The position numbers and the translations under genes are program-made. A model generated the notes under the pieces. It searched no databases and was not told where the DNA came from. It worked only from the letters and a program-made list of their open reading frames with translations. From contig NW_026526144.1 of assembly GCF_010183535.1 (NCBI RefSeq), positions 207,055 through 271,054 on the forward strand: a stretch of DNA of 64,000 nucleotides, read 5' to 3'. The stretch is from Caenorhabditis remanei. Lineage: Eukaryota > Nematoda > Chromadorea > Rhabditida > Rhabditidae. Positions 22,128-33,444 of this stretch are shown in pieces; position 1 is the stretch's first letter, and every line of letters starts with the position of its first letter.

Positions 22128-22246
22128 GCTTACGACCATATCACGTTGAATGCACGCCATCCCGTCCGATCTGGCAAGTTAAGCAACGTTGAGTCCAGTT
22201 AGTACTTGGATCGGAGACGGCCTGGGAATCCTGGATGTTGTAAGCT
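22128..22246 (+). rRNA. 5S rRNA gene, copy 13
   Basis: Intact 119-nt copy in a standard unit. Confidence 0.97.
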
Positions 22247-22592
22247 TTTTGCCTTTTTTATTCTTCATTTACATTATCGAAAACTGCTTATGAATGTGTT
22301 CGTTTGATTTTTAATACTGTTTTCATCAATAAAACAATCCATTTCATATGTTTATTTCAAGAATTAAGAAAAAAATTATTTTTCGCTCCAATTTTTTTTT
22401 CCATTTGCAAAAATTTGCAAAACATTCATAAAATTATTGATTATTGATTTTCCTCATTTTCACGTTTGATTCATATTCGAGAAATGAAATCTACCAAGAA
22501 ATTCATTTTGAAACTCTGATTCGGGTTACTGTCGATTTTTTTCAAATAGCGAAAATGAAATGTTCAAAACACTTATTTTCGAATTCTTTTTA

Positions 22593-22694
22593 GTTATTTT
22601 GTCTCCCCTAAAGGAGACGTTCCAAAATTTATAGCTAACGCCAAATTTCTTTGGGTCAGTTTTCGGGCGTACCTCAAACTTGGGTAATTAAACC
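22593..22694 (-). ncRNA. SL1 RNA gene, copy 14
   Basis: Intact copy, standard spacing. Confidence 0.95.
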
Positions 22695-23052
22695 GAAGCT
22701 ATCGGTGTGTCTCTAGACTTACGCAAACGCAGCGGCCGACACCAATCGAGGCTCGCGACCGTCACTATCTTTTCACTACTCTTCTTCTTCTTCTTCACTT
22801 CCCAAAATTACCTATCCAAACTTGGGTAATTAATTCGGGACACACACTAACTCTCAAACTTGGGTAATTAATTATTGAAAAAGTCTCAAACTTGGGTAAT
22901 TAAGTCTTTACACAAACTCTCGAACTTGGGTAATTCTACCCACTTTCATCGAGTTGTCATCATCTCACTACCACTCCTCCTCCTCTCTAACCGCCATCGA
23001 TTCTTTCCGATTTCCTCCCCATTTTTATACGAAGATTGGCGTTGAGAGAAAT

Positions 23053-23171
23053 GCTTACGACCATATCACGTTGAATGCACGCCATCCCGTCCGATCTGGC
23101 AAGTTAAGCAACGTTGAGTCCAGTTAGTACTTGGATCGGAGACGGCCTGGGAATCCTGGATGTTGTAAGCT
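23053..23171 (+). rRNA. 5S rRNA gene, copy 14
   Basis: Intact; last before the LTR retrotransposon. Confidence 0.97.
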
Positions 23172-23517
23172 TTTTGCCTTTTTTATTCTTCATTTACATT
23201 ATCGAAAACTGCTTATGAATGTGTTCGTTTGATTTTTAATACTGTTTTCATCAATAAAACAATCCATTTCATATGTTTATTTCAAGAATTAAGAAAAAAA
23301 TTATTTTTCGCTCCAATTTTTTTTTCCATTTGCAAAAATTTGCAAAACATTCATAAAATTATTGATTATTGATTTTCCTCATTTTCACGTTTGATTCATA
23401 TTCGAGAAATGAAATCTACCAAGAAATTCATTTTGAAACTCTGATTCGGGTTACTGTCGATTTTTTTCAAATAGCGAAAATGAAATGTTCAAAACACTTA
23501 TTTTCGAATTCTTTTTA

Positions 23518-23619
23518 GTTATTTTGTCTCCCCTAAAGGAGACGTTCCAAAATTTATAGCTAACGCCAAATTTCTTTGGGTCAGTTTTCGGGCGTACCTC
23601 AAACTTGGGTAATTAAACC
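23518..23619 (-). ncRNA. SL1 RNA gene, copy 15
   Basis: Intact; about 300 bp from the LTR retrotransposon. Confidence 0.95.
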
Positions 23620-23915
23620 GAAGCTATCGGTGTGTCTCTAGACTTACGCAAACGCAGCGGCCGACACCAATCGAGGCTCGCGACCGTCACTATCTTTTCA
23701 CTACTCTTCTTCTTCTTCTTCACTTCCCAAAATTACCTATCCAAACTTGGGTAATTAATTCGGGACACACACTAACTCTCAAACTTGGGTAATTAATTAT
23801 TGAAAAAGTCTCAAACTTGGGTAATTAAGTCTTTACACAAACTCTCGAACTTGGGTAATTCTACCCACTTTCATCGAGTTGTCATCATCTCACTACCACT
23901 CCTCCTCCTCTCTAA

Positions 23916-24131
23916 TGTTGTAGTAGTATAGTAGTAAATAACTTATGACTCATAGTTTAGTATATAAACCCCCGCTCTTATCAGTTTCTTTAGTCTTATT
24001 GTTACCATCAGTAGACTCTGTACATAATTGTATATATTCCTATATATTTTATCCTATATAAATCCTACTATTAATCATGTATAAGTGTACTCAATAGTTG
24101 ACATTATATTCCCATATGTGGGGATATAACA
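23916..24131 (+). repeat. 5' LTR (216 bp)
   Basis: Begins TGTTGTAGTAG and ends GGGGATATAACA. A TATA-like TATATAAACC lies near 23960. It differs from the 3' LTR at two bases near the end (ATATGTGGGG against GTGTGGGA). Confidence 0.93.
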
Positions 24132-24149
24132 TGGAGGTCCCACCATCGA
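24132..24149 (+). promoter_or_regulatory. Primer-binding site of the LTR retrotransposon
   Basis: TGGAGGTCCCACCATCGA starts immediately after the 5' LTR. TGG complements the CCA end of a tRNA, as expected for the primer of minus-strand synthesis. I cannot name the tRNA. An ATG at 24131 overlaps this site. Confidence 0.7.
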
Positions 24150-24229
24150 ACACGGACGCAGACCCCTGAATGCTCAAGCGGATATTTTTCATTTTCTACT
24201 ATTATTTCCCTTTAATTCTTGCTACCCCA

Positions 24230-24404
24230 TTTTGGAGGAGCCGCAGCAGAGCAATCGTGAAAGTTTCGTTGAGAAACTCATTGGGCCCCAGTCATCCGCC
24301 GGAAAACCAGAACCTGATCAATTCTGTGAACGTCCGGAGAAGCTGCAATTTCGTACACTTCAGTACTGTCAGGATGTACCACGATTGGCCGTCTTCTGCA
24401 CCAG
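24230..24404 (+). CDS. Putative upstream gag exon
   Basis: An open frame with ordinary codon use runs across this stretch and ends in a GTGAAG donor (24405). Joined to the acceptor TTCCAG at 25246-25251 it enters the gag frame in phase, with AG joining G to make an Arg codon. No ATG was found in this frame; the ATG at 24131 is in another phase and would need a further small intron. The start is therefore unresolved. Confidence 0.45.
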
Positions 24405-25251
24405 GTGAAGTTACTGTGTCTTGTCTTCATTGGCGTTACCGTATATCCTTATCTTTGCCTATGCCGTACCTATATATAGAATGTTGACCTAGTTGCACTT
24501 TGTGTTTACTAGTTAACTCTTCGCCTAGCCTTATCAGTTCTGCCTTGAGCATGGCAAAGTTCATATCTATAGCACTATTGTTTACACTAATTGAGCCTGG
24601 AAGCTTCTAAACTTAACTTTAGGCCTAGTCATTTGTACTATTGTTTTCAGTAGCTTGATTAAGAACAAGTTGTAAAACAGTTTTAACATTGTTTTGACGA
24701 TTGTTTTCAATAATAAGCGGTTGTAAATTCCAAACCTTATCAGTGCCACTGCATATAAGCCGCTTAGTAGCGATGATTAGGCATTATTGTCACCTCCAGG
24801 CTGACTACCTTTTACTATTTACTCTACGTGGTACTAATTAATAGTAAGTCATAACATTGGTTAGTATTGAATATCCCATACTATCTTGACGTATGTTTGC
24901 CTATAGGTTCATGACTTACATTCATATTGTTTAATCTATTTCATATTTACTCTAACTCTGTCACATTCCTAGTCAGTATTCTATCACTATTAATAACTCT
25001 TTTGATTGGTCAATTCAGAAATATGGTTGTTTATCATAAGTCTTATCATCTAGTGTTAGAGAAGTTACGTGAGTGCTTCGCTGTCTATTTCTCTTAGGAA
25101 TTCTGACTCTCTACTCGAGTTCACCTACTATATGATATGGAAACTATTCTGTTTCTTCCTGTCTGTTGCTACTATTTATTCTATGTTTCCTTTATTGTCT
25201 CCATCTAACCTTTCATGTACTTATATACGCCACATACACTCTCAATTCCAG
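24405..25251 (+). other. Putative intron / leader of the LTR retrotransposon
   Basis: An 847-nt AT-rich stretch with many stop codons, bounded by GTGAAG and TTCCAG. It is otherwise empty. It may be an intron that distinguishes spliced mRNA from full-length genomic RNA, or simply untranslated leader. Confidence 0.45.
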
Positions 25252-28200
25252 GTCCGCCCTGGCGCGGACAAGACAACAAGTCCGTATGGAAGTCAATGAT
25301 CGCTTAGCGGCCATGGAGCTAGATGTCAGACGTTCAAAACCATGGCCAATTTTCTGTCCAAAATTGGAGAGTTTTCGGAGTTTCGTGCAGTCCATCAATG
25401 AATACTGTAATGCACAGCAGAGAACAGAGGCGGACGCCCGACGCGCATTGCCCTTGATGCTTCGTGGAGAATGGCTGCAGGCGTACAGGGACGTTGTGCT
25501 ACCAGGGGATAACTGGAGAACCGCTCTGGAGAGACTCCGAGAACATATGCTCTCACCCGAGAAACGCTCTGAGTATACTGCAAAGATGACCACGTTGAGC
25601 CAAGGATCGATGCCAGTAGCTGAGTTCGCAAAGCAGATCCGGGAACTCGCCAATAACGCCGTTCCAAACAACGACGACGCACGGGAAATTGTCGCTCTTG
25701 CCGCATTTCTTCGAGGATTAAACGGAGCTCTTCGCAAGGAGGTAAGGAAAGCAACCCCCGCCAGTTTTCAGGACGCCGTGCGGATTGCATCCACCTTCGA
25801 GACTGTCAATGCTCTGGAAAATCCTGAAGACTCCATGGTGAATGCTGTCAAGGAGCTGACTGATTCAGTGAACCGACTCCAGTTTCAACAAAACCGTCCT
25901 GCTCGATTCAATCAAAGAAGAGATGGTAGAGGTGGAAGAGGATTCGGAGGAACATCTTGGTCACCCCGATTCCGACCATGGAATCAGAGATCCAACGACT
26001 ACAATCGTCCCAACGTGAATCGTCAGGAGCCGAGAGGATTCAACAATGGTCGTCGTCGATTTTTCAATGGAGGTCGGATGAGAACCAACTTCCTCTTCGC
26101 CACACTATGCATCGCCATCCTTAATGTCGCAACTGCTGCTGATACATTCTTCGACTGCTCGAAATCGGTTGGAGGAATCTTCATTGCCCCGCCGAAGAAA
26201 TCCAACTGCTCAGATGGACTCCAGGAGGATCTCGTTGTTGCAAGACAAGTGAAGTTGTGGTTGCTCGACCGAAATGATGCTGAACCAGTCAATGCTTTCC
26301 GATGTACCAAGGAAGTCTACCGTCGCTGTACTACAAGTTTCCTGTTCGTCTCCTCATTCAACCAAACTTTGAAAAAGATTGAAGCAGTGGACATGGAGTC
26401 ATGTAAGTTGATGATGGCTGAAAAGAGAATGGACGGAAAATCTTTGGCTGCCGTGGATCATGTCACATATGTCACCCAATTGGAAAATGAACCGTGGCCG
26501 GCTCGTTCATGGACATCAACTACGTGCTCCGATGTTTCTCGCTTCGTTCTTCAAAAAGGATCGGTATCAAAGTTTGGTGAGAGTATTATTACACCGTTAA
26601 TGCTCAATACTAATTCGTGCCGAATTGAGGAAGGACTCTGTGGAAACGAAGCTGCCTTGGTTCTGTGGACACCCCCACCTGCATCAGAATGCCAACCAAG
26701 GGACATTGGAACGTTTGCCGCCCAAATCATCAACACCACCGTTTTGATTCCGTCAATGCAAGCTGCTTTCCGGATGCTATCAACTGCAACTCCTGCCGAC
26801 ATTCAAAGTTGTTTTGCAACAACTGTCTTCTCAACAACGTCAACTGTGTTCATTTCGATTGAAGAACCTGGTCCAACTCAAAGACGGAGACGTCAAGGAG
26901 GATCTACCGAAGCTATTGACCTCATGGATGATTTCATGCAACAGCGTCTTCAGTATCCAGAGTTGTCATTGAGACACTACAGTCGTGGAAAAAGGATTCT
27001 ACCCGCTCTCATCCAGAAGTTCAACATCACCGAGTATGAATTGGAGAAGCAGATGAGATTGCATCCAGAAAAGGACACCAGTATGGCAATCCTTCACACT
27101 CTGGTTGTTGCCGAGATTGAAGAAAACAAGAAAAATGGAAAGCTGTTCGAGAATTTGGCTTTTGCTGATGTGCCGATTGACTACTCACCAACTGAAGCTG
27201 CGTCATGGATTTCGTTGGCCAAAATTCTTTTCCGTGAAGTGAAGCAGAGTGAGCTGATTTTGGAAATTGGAAACCAGACCGTTCCCACTGACCCACCGGA
27301 AGCTGTCAAATCGTATGTCGGATCTGATGCCCATACCCACTTCCTGAAGATCCAGTATGATCGTCAAGAAGACAATCGAAGGAACTTGACTTCAACTTCT
27401 GAAAACGCTCGATTGCAGTACAATGCTGAGGTTATGCAGAAGGATTTGCGTCAAAATTTCGTTCGGATGGCGCAATCATTGTGTGAAACCAACAACAAGC
27501 TGCTCGGTATTTGGAGTGCTCTTCTCAGAATCGATGCAACTGCCGGAGTTCGTGCAATCCTTCAACGAATTGACATTGAAGCTAAGTTTGTTGGTCGATC
27601 TACACTATTGGTTTCCCAATGTACACCAATTCATTCCGTGGAAGTGGTTCATTCGAAGAAAATCAAGGACACTTGCTTCCTGCAAACACCAATCCTAACC
27701 AAGAATAATGCCACATTCTTCATTGTTCCTGGAAGTCATGATGTCACCTCAATCTCCAGAGAAATACCATGTGATGAAGTCTACCCAGATTTGTTCGAAG
27801 CCAACAATGGTTCATTCTACCTCAATGAAGAAGAAGCCGCCGTTGAACAGTTGCAGTCCATGTCAAGACTCAACGTGTCAACCACTGGAATCAACTTCCA
27901 TGCTAAGGATATACTGGCAAATGCTATGGATAGCTCGTTTCCGCTGTCGCTCGCCATTTCGTTTGGTCAAAATCTTCAAAGTCTTCAGACTCAGAGGAAG
28001 AATTTGCTGAAACCGACGAACATCGACAAATTCCTTGGCTCCAGATCTAAAACGTTGGAAGATTTTGCTAGATTGGGAGGATATACATTTGATGCTGCCA
28101 CCAATCAGATAACCGAAGCTGTTGGAGATGTCAAAGATTTCTACAAGGAGTACTTGATTTCCGTTGGAACTGTTCTTTGTGCTATCATCTTCATATTGGC

Positions 28201-30940
28201 CACCATATACACCGTCTTCAAGTTATGGATCAAAGGAACATTTGGAATCTACCATATCGGGATCAGAAGGAATAGACCCCAGGATGCTGAAAATGTCTGC
28301 AATGTGCAAGCAACTGCCCCAACTGAAGCTGAAGAATATGATGAAGCCGTGAAGCCGTTCCTGCCTCGTTTTCCTCCATTGATGACTTTCCTGCCGATAG
28401 TGATGTCTCTCGTGTGTTCATTGGATGCATCGAGTTTGCCTTTCGTCCCCATCACTCTCAAAGATCGATGGACTGTTGCCCTTTGGGACACTGGATCTTC
28501 GGTATCATACATCCGATACCGAACGCTGAAGTACCTCAATGAGACATCGAATCTGCGGAAATCTCTGAATCAGAATGCCACAACAGCTAATGGTGCCAAG
28601 TTTTCGTTCCTGGGATCCGTCGTGTTGCCACTCAGGATTGGAGAAACTTCTTTGGATGTGAAATTCATGGTATCTGCCGATGAGGATTGCCCATCCAACG
28701 TGCTTATTGGTTATGATTTCATCTCTCTTCTCGAAGAGAGGGGAATCTCAACTACGATTCTTCCTGGGAAGAAACGGATGATCGTTGGAAAATCAATCGT
28801 GCCATTGGTAAAACAAGGAGAGAAGATCTACGAGCACACCAATCGAACTGTGAACGTCGTCGCTGATCAGGAGATAATGCTGAAGCCGAGATCCTGTAAA
28901 CAACTAAGGATTACCTTCGACACTGAGGAACCTGTTCATCTCAAACCCAACAAGCGTTCACCTATGCAATTCGAGGAGTGCATCATCAACCCATGGATTG
29001 GAAACTCAGCTGATGTCGTAATTCACAACCATGGACACTCAGTCTTCCACATCAATCATGGAGAACTTCTTGGAAATGCTGCCGTTGTCAAGCTTCCGTT
29101 GGAGGAAGAGACATTTCCTACCGACAATCACCAGGAGTTGGAACTTGGAGCACCTGAAGCTGATTGGACCCAGAAACTTCCTCAACTGCCCAAAACGGAA
29201 TCGGAGTTCATTGAAGAAATCCATGTGAAGGAAACCATTTTCTCTCCGTTGAACCGCCAGAAGTTGGTAAATTTGATCATCCTCTTCAAAGCTGCATTCT
29301 TCAATGAAGATGGAAAAATAGGACATTTTCTTGGTCCAATTCAACACTCCATCAAACTGATTAGTCCTCTACCTCGTCCGAGGAAGACAAGGATTCCGTA
29401 TGGGAAGCGTGAGGAAATCAACCGTCAAGTCCAACAACTGCTCAAACAAGGAGTCATTGAAGTCAGCAACGCAACCTTCACCAGCCCAATCGTCTTGGTA
29501 AAGAAGAAAGACTCCACTTTTCGATTTACTGTCGACTACCGTATGTTGAATGCTGTCTCGGAGAAACGGAACTACCAAATTCCCAACATCACCGAACTGC
29601 TGGACATGGCAACTGGTTCCTTCATCTCATCTTCATTTGACTTCATCTCTGGATTCTTTCAAATTGACTTGAAGAAAGAAGATCGTCATTTGACTGCATT
29701 CGCTACCGAAGAAGAAACTTACCAGTTCCAAAGGATGCCGATGGGAGTTTCTGGTGCGCCGTTCACTTTCCAACAAGTGGCTCGATATCTTCAAAAGTCA
29801 ATGAAAGCAAGAGTCTTCACTTACTTGGATGATATTCTACTGGTTAGTTCATCGGAAGAAGAACATTTGGAGGACATCAAGGAGTTGTTGGAAAATGTCG
29901 TCAAGAATGGGTTGAAGCTGAAACTGAAGAAGTGCGTCTTTGCCAGAAAGGAATTGGAGTTTCTTGGATATGTAATTGGCCGTGACGGACTCAAACCGAA
30001 TCCGAAGAAGACAGAAGCCATTCAAAATTTTCCTGTTCCAACCAATGCCACTGCTGTTCGCTCGTTCATTGGAATGATTGGCTACTTTCGCCGATTCATC
30101 AAGAATTTTGCTGGAATAGCTGCACCACTGCATTCGTTGACGGAAAAGGACAAAGCTTTTGAGTGGAAGGAAATTCATCAACATGCATTCGAAGAGCTGA
30201 AGACTGCACTGGTCAATCCACCAATTTTGGCTGGCCCGAATCTGAACAAGCCGTATGTCTTGGAAACCGATGCTTCTTCGTTTGCAATTGCTGCTGTTTT
30301 GCTACAGAAGAATGATGATGGACTTCTCAATGTGATATCCTTCGCATCCCGAAAACTTTCGAAAGCTGAAGCAAAATACCCACCCATTGAAGGAGAAGCT
30401 CTAGCTGTTCTTTTTGGTCTTCAACACTATCGCCAATACCTTCTCGGAAATCATACGCTGATCGTCACTGACCATCAACCACTGACATCACTTCTCAAAC
30501 GCAAAAATTTGGAAGGAAGATTGCTGAAGTACCAAATCATGATCCAGGAATTCGACATCGAGTTTCTCTATCGTCCAGGCCGTCAGAATGTCGTTGCTGA
30601 TGCCTTGTCTCGATACCTTCCTGATGACTCCGAAGCTGAGCAACCCCTCGTCATGGCCGTCAAAACAGAAGATCCCACTGCTGGAATCACTTTGGAGGAA
30701 GTCATCAATGCCCAGTCCAGTGCCAAATGGATCAATGAAGCCATTGAAGCCATTCAAAGCATGGATGAGTCAAGGAAAGGAGTTGCGTGGAGAAGTCGTT
30801 TTGCTTTGGAGGATGGAACTTTGCGTCACAGATCCACCAAGTCCAACCATCTACCGTTCGTGATTCCTATGGGTCATCCGCTCACAAAAAGGATCATTCA
30901 GAAGTTTCATGAAGCACGATGCTCCCATTTGGGTTCCGAG
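25252..30940 (+). CDS. Gag / env-like / protease / RT / RNase H polyprotein (interrupted in integrase)
   Basis: One frame of about 1,896 codons; the first ATG after the acceptor is at 25286. Domains: a gag capsid-like region (about 25310-25860), then an Arg/Gly-rich basic tail without a CCHC knuckle. An internal Met at 26078 opens a hydrophobic signal-like segment. A Cys-rich ectodomain follows with several N-glycosylation sites and a furin-type RRRR site (26882-26893), then a membrane helix (about 28150-28220). Aspartic protease WDTGSS has its Asp codon at 28487. RT has YLDD (29822-29833). RNase H has ETDAS (30263) and DHQPL. The start of the integrase HHCC finger has His at 30908 and 30926. 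The frame is cut at 30940 by the nested element. Pol is Ty3/Gypsy. The envelope-like part resembles class III-type glycoproteins of chuvirus-like viruses only in general pattern, by eye. Confidence 0.88.
30935..30940 (+). repeat. 6-bp target duplication TCCGAG, left copy
   Basis: Matches 49648-49653. Collapsing the two copies restores the integrase frame exactly (Ser-Glu followed by Lys-Thr-Leu). Confidence 0.95.
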
Positions 30941-31086
30941 AGAGAAGTATGGGGGGTATATAACACACACAAGGAAAGGGGAGGGTTAGGAGATACAGGA
31001 ACACACCGTGAGAGACACCGTGTTTCATCAGTGAAACATATGTTTGCAAGGGTTATGTGGTTAAATTTATTGATTATAGAAGTGTT

Positions 31087-31490
31087 TTAACTAATTAGTT
31101 TCGTTAATTAGAGGTTTTCCATATTTTATTTATTGAAATTAATTAAATTTTTTCTGTTTTTATTTTATTTTATTTTATTCTAAGACATTTATATAGTTTA
31201 TAATTTCCGTTTTACTTATTTATTTAACTAATTATTTTTTTATTTTGATTCATTTTAATTAGTTAATTGATTTTTGTTTTGATTCGTTTTAATTATTTAA
31301 TTGATTTTTGTTTTGATTCAATAAGTACCAGATTCTTTTTATTACTTGTGTATTATAACTTATACTACATATACTATAGTTCACACATCATGTGACCAGT
31401 ATTCTTGTATTCTTGACAATCACATCTTATTAATAACGTTAGTATTTTTTGGAAACTACCACTAGCCAAGGGAAAAAAGGGGCGGAGCCT
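31087..31490. other. AT-rich leader of left arm
   Basis: No gene is seen. It contains a short tandem duplication of a TTGATTTTTGTTTTGATTC-type unit (about 31260-31322) and runs up to the promoter of the small gene. The mirror lies at 49098-49501. Confidence 0.6.
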
Positions 31491-31498
31491 GAGACTGA

Positions 31499-31507
31499 CT
31501 ATAAATA
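31499..31507 (+). promoter_or_regulatory. TATA-like promoter element of the small gene
   Basis: CTATAAATA about 195 bp before the assigned ATG, following a GGGGCGGAGCCTGAG GC-rich block at 31479-31493. Mirror at 49081-49089. Confidence 0.5.
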
Positions 31508-31696
31508 CCCGAACGAATTAGAATATTATTTCATAATGTTTCCTTTTCTTTACTATGAGTGACGTTTTTTTTTTCTGTCTTGGAAAACTCTTTGAGTTTT
31601 CATTGTTTTAAATATGTTGTCTTGCCGTAAATCATCTCTGAATACTGAATCCAGTCAAAATTCATGTGTTTTTTTTACAACAGGAAAACCAACGCA

Positions 31697-32237
31697 ATGT
31701 CATCAACATCAGGCAATGATCGAGAGATTTCTCCAACCAGGGATCAAGAAGCTTCTGAGACAGTTGCGTACATCAAATCAATTAGTGCTAATATTTTATC
31801 TCAAGAGGTGAACTACAAGTAACTTAACAACTCTTACGTTTCTTATTTTTCAGGAACTCAACAAGAAAGCAGTGACCATTTTGAGAAAAACAACAGAAGA
31901 AGCACGAGGAGCCTTCCAAGGATCAGTAGTAACAGTCAAACTGTTTGTCGAACTCTCACGAGTAATAACTGTTCATCCGTTGGGCCCTGAAGCATTTGGA
32001 GAATGTGTTCATCAGCTTATCAATGACCACAATCCATTTGATATCTCCAATCGTACACATGTATCAGTTGCTTTTGAATCCACTCATTCTGCTGTACCAC
32101 TCGCTAGCTTCTTCAAAAACCTCAACGAAATAACACCTGCAACAATTGTGGACTGCCTGGCTGAAAGTGATCAATGTCTCGAACTGGACATTCCAAGAGT
32201 GTCAATCATTTTCACATATATTCGTTCACCGTTTTGA
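31697..32237 (+). CDS. Small protein paralogous to the polymerase N-terminus (left copy)
   Basis: Two exons, 31697-31807 and 31854-32237, joined by a 46-nt intron ending TTTTTCAG, encode 164 residues. Residues 38-160 resemble the polymerase N-terminal region (exon 2 at 33529): shared features are a K-K/R-A/T-E-x-R-G/A-x-F/R-x-G start, TxHPxxxE and DPF/NPFxxxN blocks, and ELDIPxxxxxFTY near the end. The intron position is the same in both genes, after a Glu codon. A TTTTACAACAG acceptor upstream of the ATG could be a trans-splice site. AATAAA lies at 32266-32271. I recognise no known family. A terminal-protein role is possible but unproven. Confidence 0.8.
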
Positions 32238-33322
32238 TTTCCTTATACTGTGTTGCTGTTTGACAAATAAACATTTTATTGAAAGTATTCTTTGTTTGTA
32301 TTTTTAAAAAAAAACACACACTAATGTAGAACTTATAGTAGTTTCTCTTAGAAAATTCAAAAGTTATTATAATTACTACAAACAACTTTGTTTAAGTAAA
32401 GTAAAATTATCTATCTGACACTAACATGACAGCTCTGAATAGAGATATTTCAAAACATGGTAAATCATATGGAAACCCAATTATAGTGAAACAATAACTA
32501 TTAAATGCGTGTTTACACAGAAATAGTGAACAGGGTCGCAACATATAAATTTTGATCAAACTTCGAAAACGTATTTTCACTGATGACATTCTCTAGTTAA
32601 ATTATATGTCAAGTGCAGTCAATAGATGTATAATTAACTCATATCAATATTACAACACAACCTGAACTACTGATTCACACCAGAAAATTCACAATTTTTG
32701 ATATAACTACCAGTAGAAATAAATTTAATTAACAAGGAATATTTGTTTCTGAATTAGTTTTCATCCATCTCTGAGTATCGTTGTAAACAACTTTGCGTGA
32801 AAAGTTGTCTGACTTTTTAAAGTTGTGCTGTGCATGTTTCCAAGTTTATATGGGATGTCACGTGATATTCACATGACTTCAAAACAGAAGAACTCTGGAA
32901 ATAACAAAAAAAAAATCAATATTTTATTCTGAGCAAGTAAATTTTTAAGAAAAAAATTAACTAGAGCTATGTACTGAATTCCTCTTGGACATTCAACAGA
33001 CAATGCAATATACCAAAAAGAATATAGTCAAGTATTTTTATTCTGAGCAATAAGAAGTTACTGTAAAACTACAGTGTAGTTTTGTGAACTGAGACTACCA
33101 CGTGACCAGAACAATTAAAGATCAAAAGATCAAAGATCAAACATTAATGAACAATGATGCAATCTCGGAAGTATAGTTAACAATTATCGGAGTAATTTCT
33201 TCAATGATTATAGTGAAAAGGGGCTGAACATGTATTTTTGACAAAACACGGTAAAAACACCAAAAAGCGGTATATTGTGATGATTTGTGCAATTTTCAAC
33301 AAGTTCGGAAGGCAGAGGGCAC
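32238..33322. other. Noncoding spacer between the small gene and the polymerase gene
   Basis: AT-rich, with polyadenylation signal at its start. Short repeats include TTTTATTCTGAGCAA twice (about 32922 and 33036) and AAAGATCAAA repeats near 33118-33141. No coding sequence is supported. Mirror at 47266-48350. Confidence 0.6.
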
Positions 33323-33329
33323 TATATAA
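33323..33329 (+). promoter_or_regulatory. TATA box of the polymerase gene
   Basis: TATATAA about 115 bp upstream of the assigned ATG and ~30 bp before a CATTCATTCACACTC pyrimidine-rich initiator-like stretch. Mirror at 47259-47265. Confidence 0.55.
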
Positions 33330-33444
33330 GGCACGGAAAATCTGATATTCCTCATTCATTCACACTCTATCAGAGTTTGACGGTGAGCTCTCATTTGCTC
33401 TCTAATTATTTTATTATTTTTCATTCTATTTATTGTGCTTGGAA

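Larger units (their letters stand above)
18230..23915. repeat. 5S/SL1 tandem array, segment 3
   Basis: Six 5S and six SL1 genes with every 5S start exactly 925 bp from the next. It ends at CTAA (23912-23915), duplicated on the far side of the LTR retrotransposon. Confidence 0.95.

Noticed and set aside
24170..24487. 105-aa ORF with a hydrophobic start
   Set aside because: Another frame of the same stretch joins gag in phase and looks more coding-like; this ORF runs past the probable donor.
25166..25251. Upstream extension of the gag ORF starting at 25166
   Set aside because: This hydrophobic start lies before a strong TTCCAG acceptor and is probably intron sequence, not a signal peptide.
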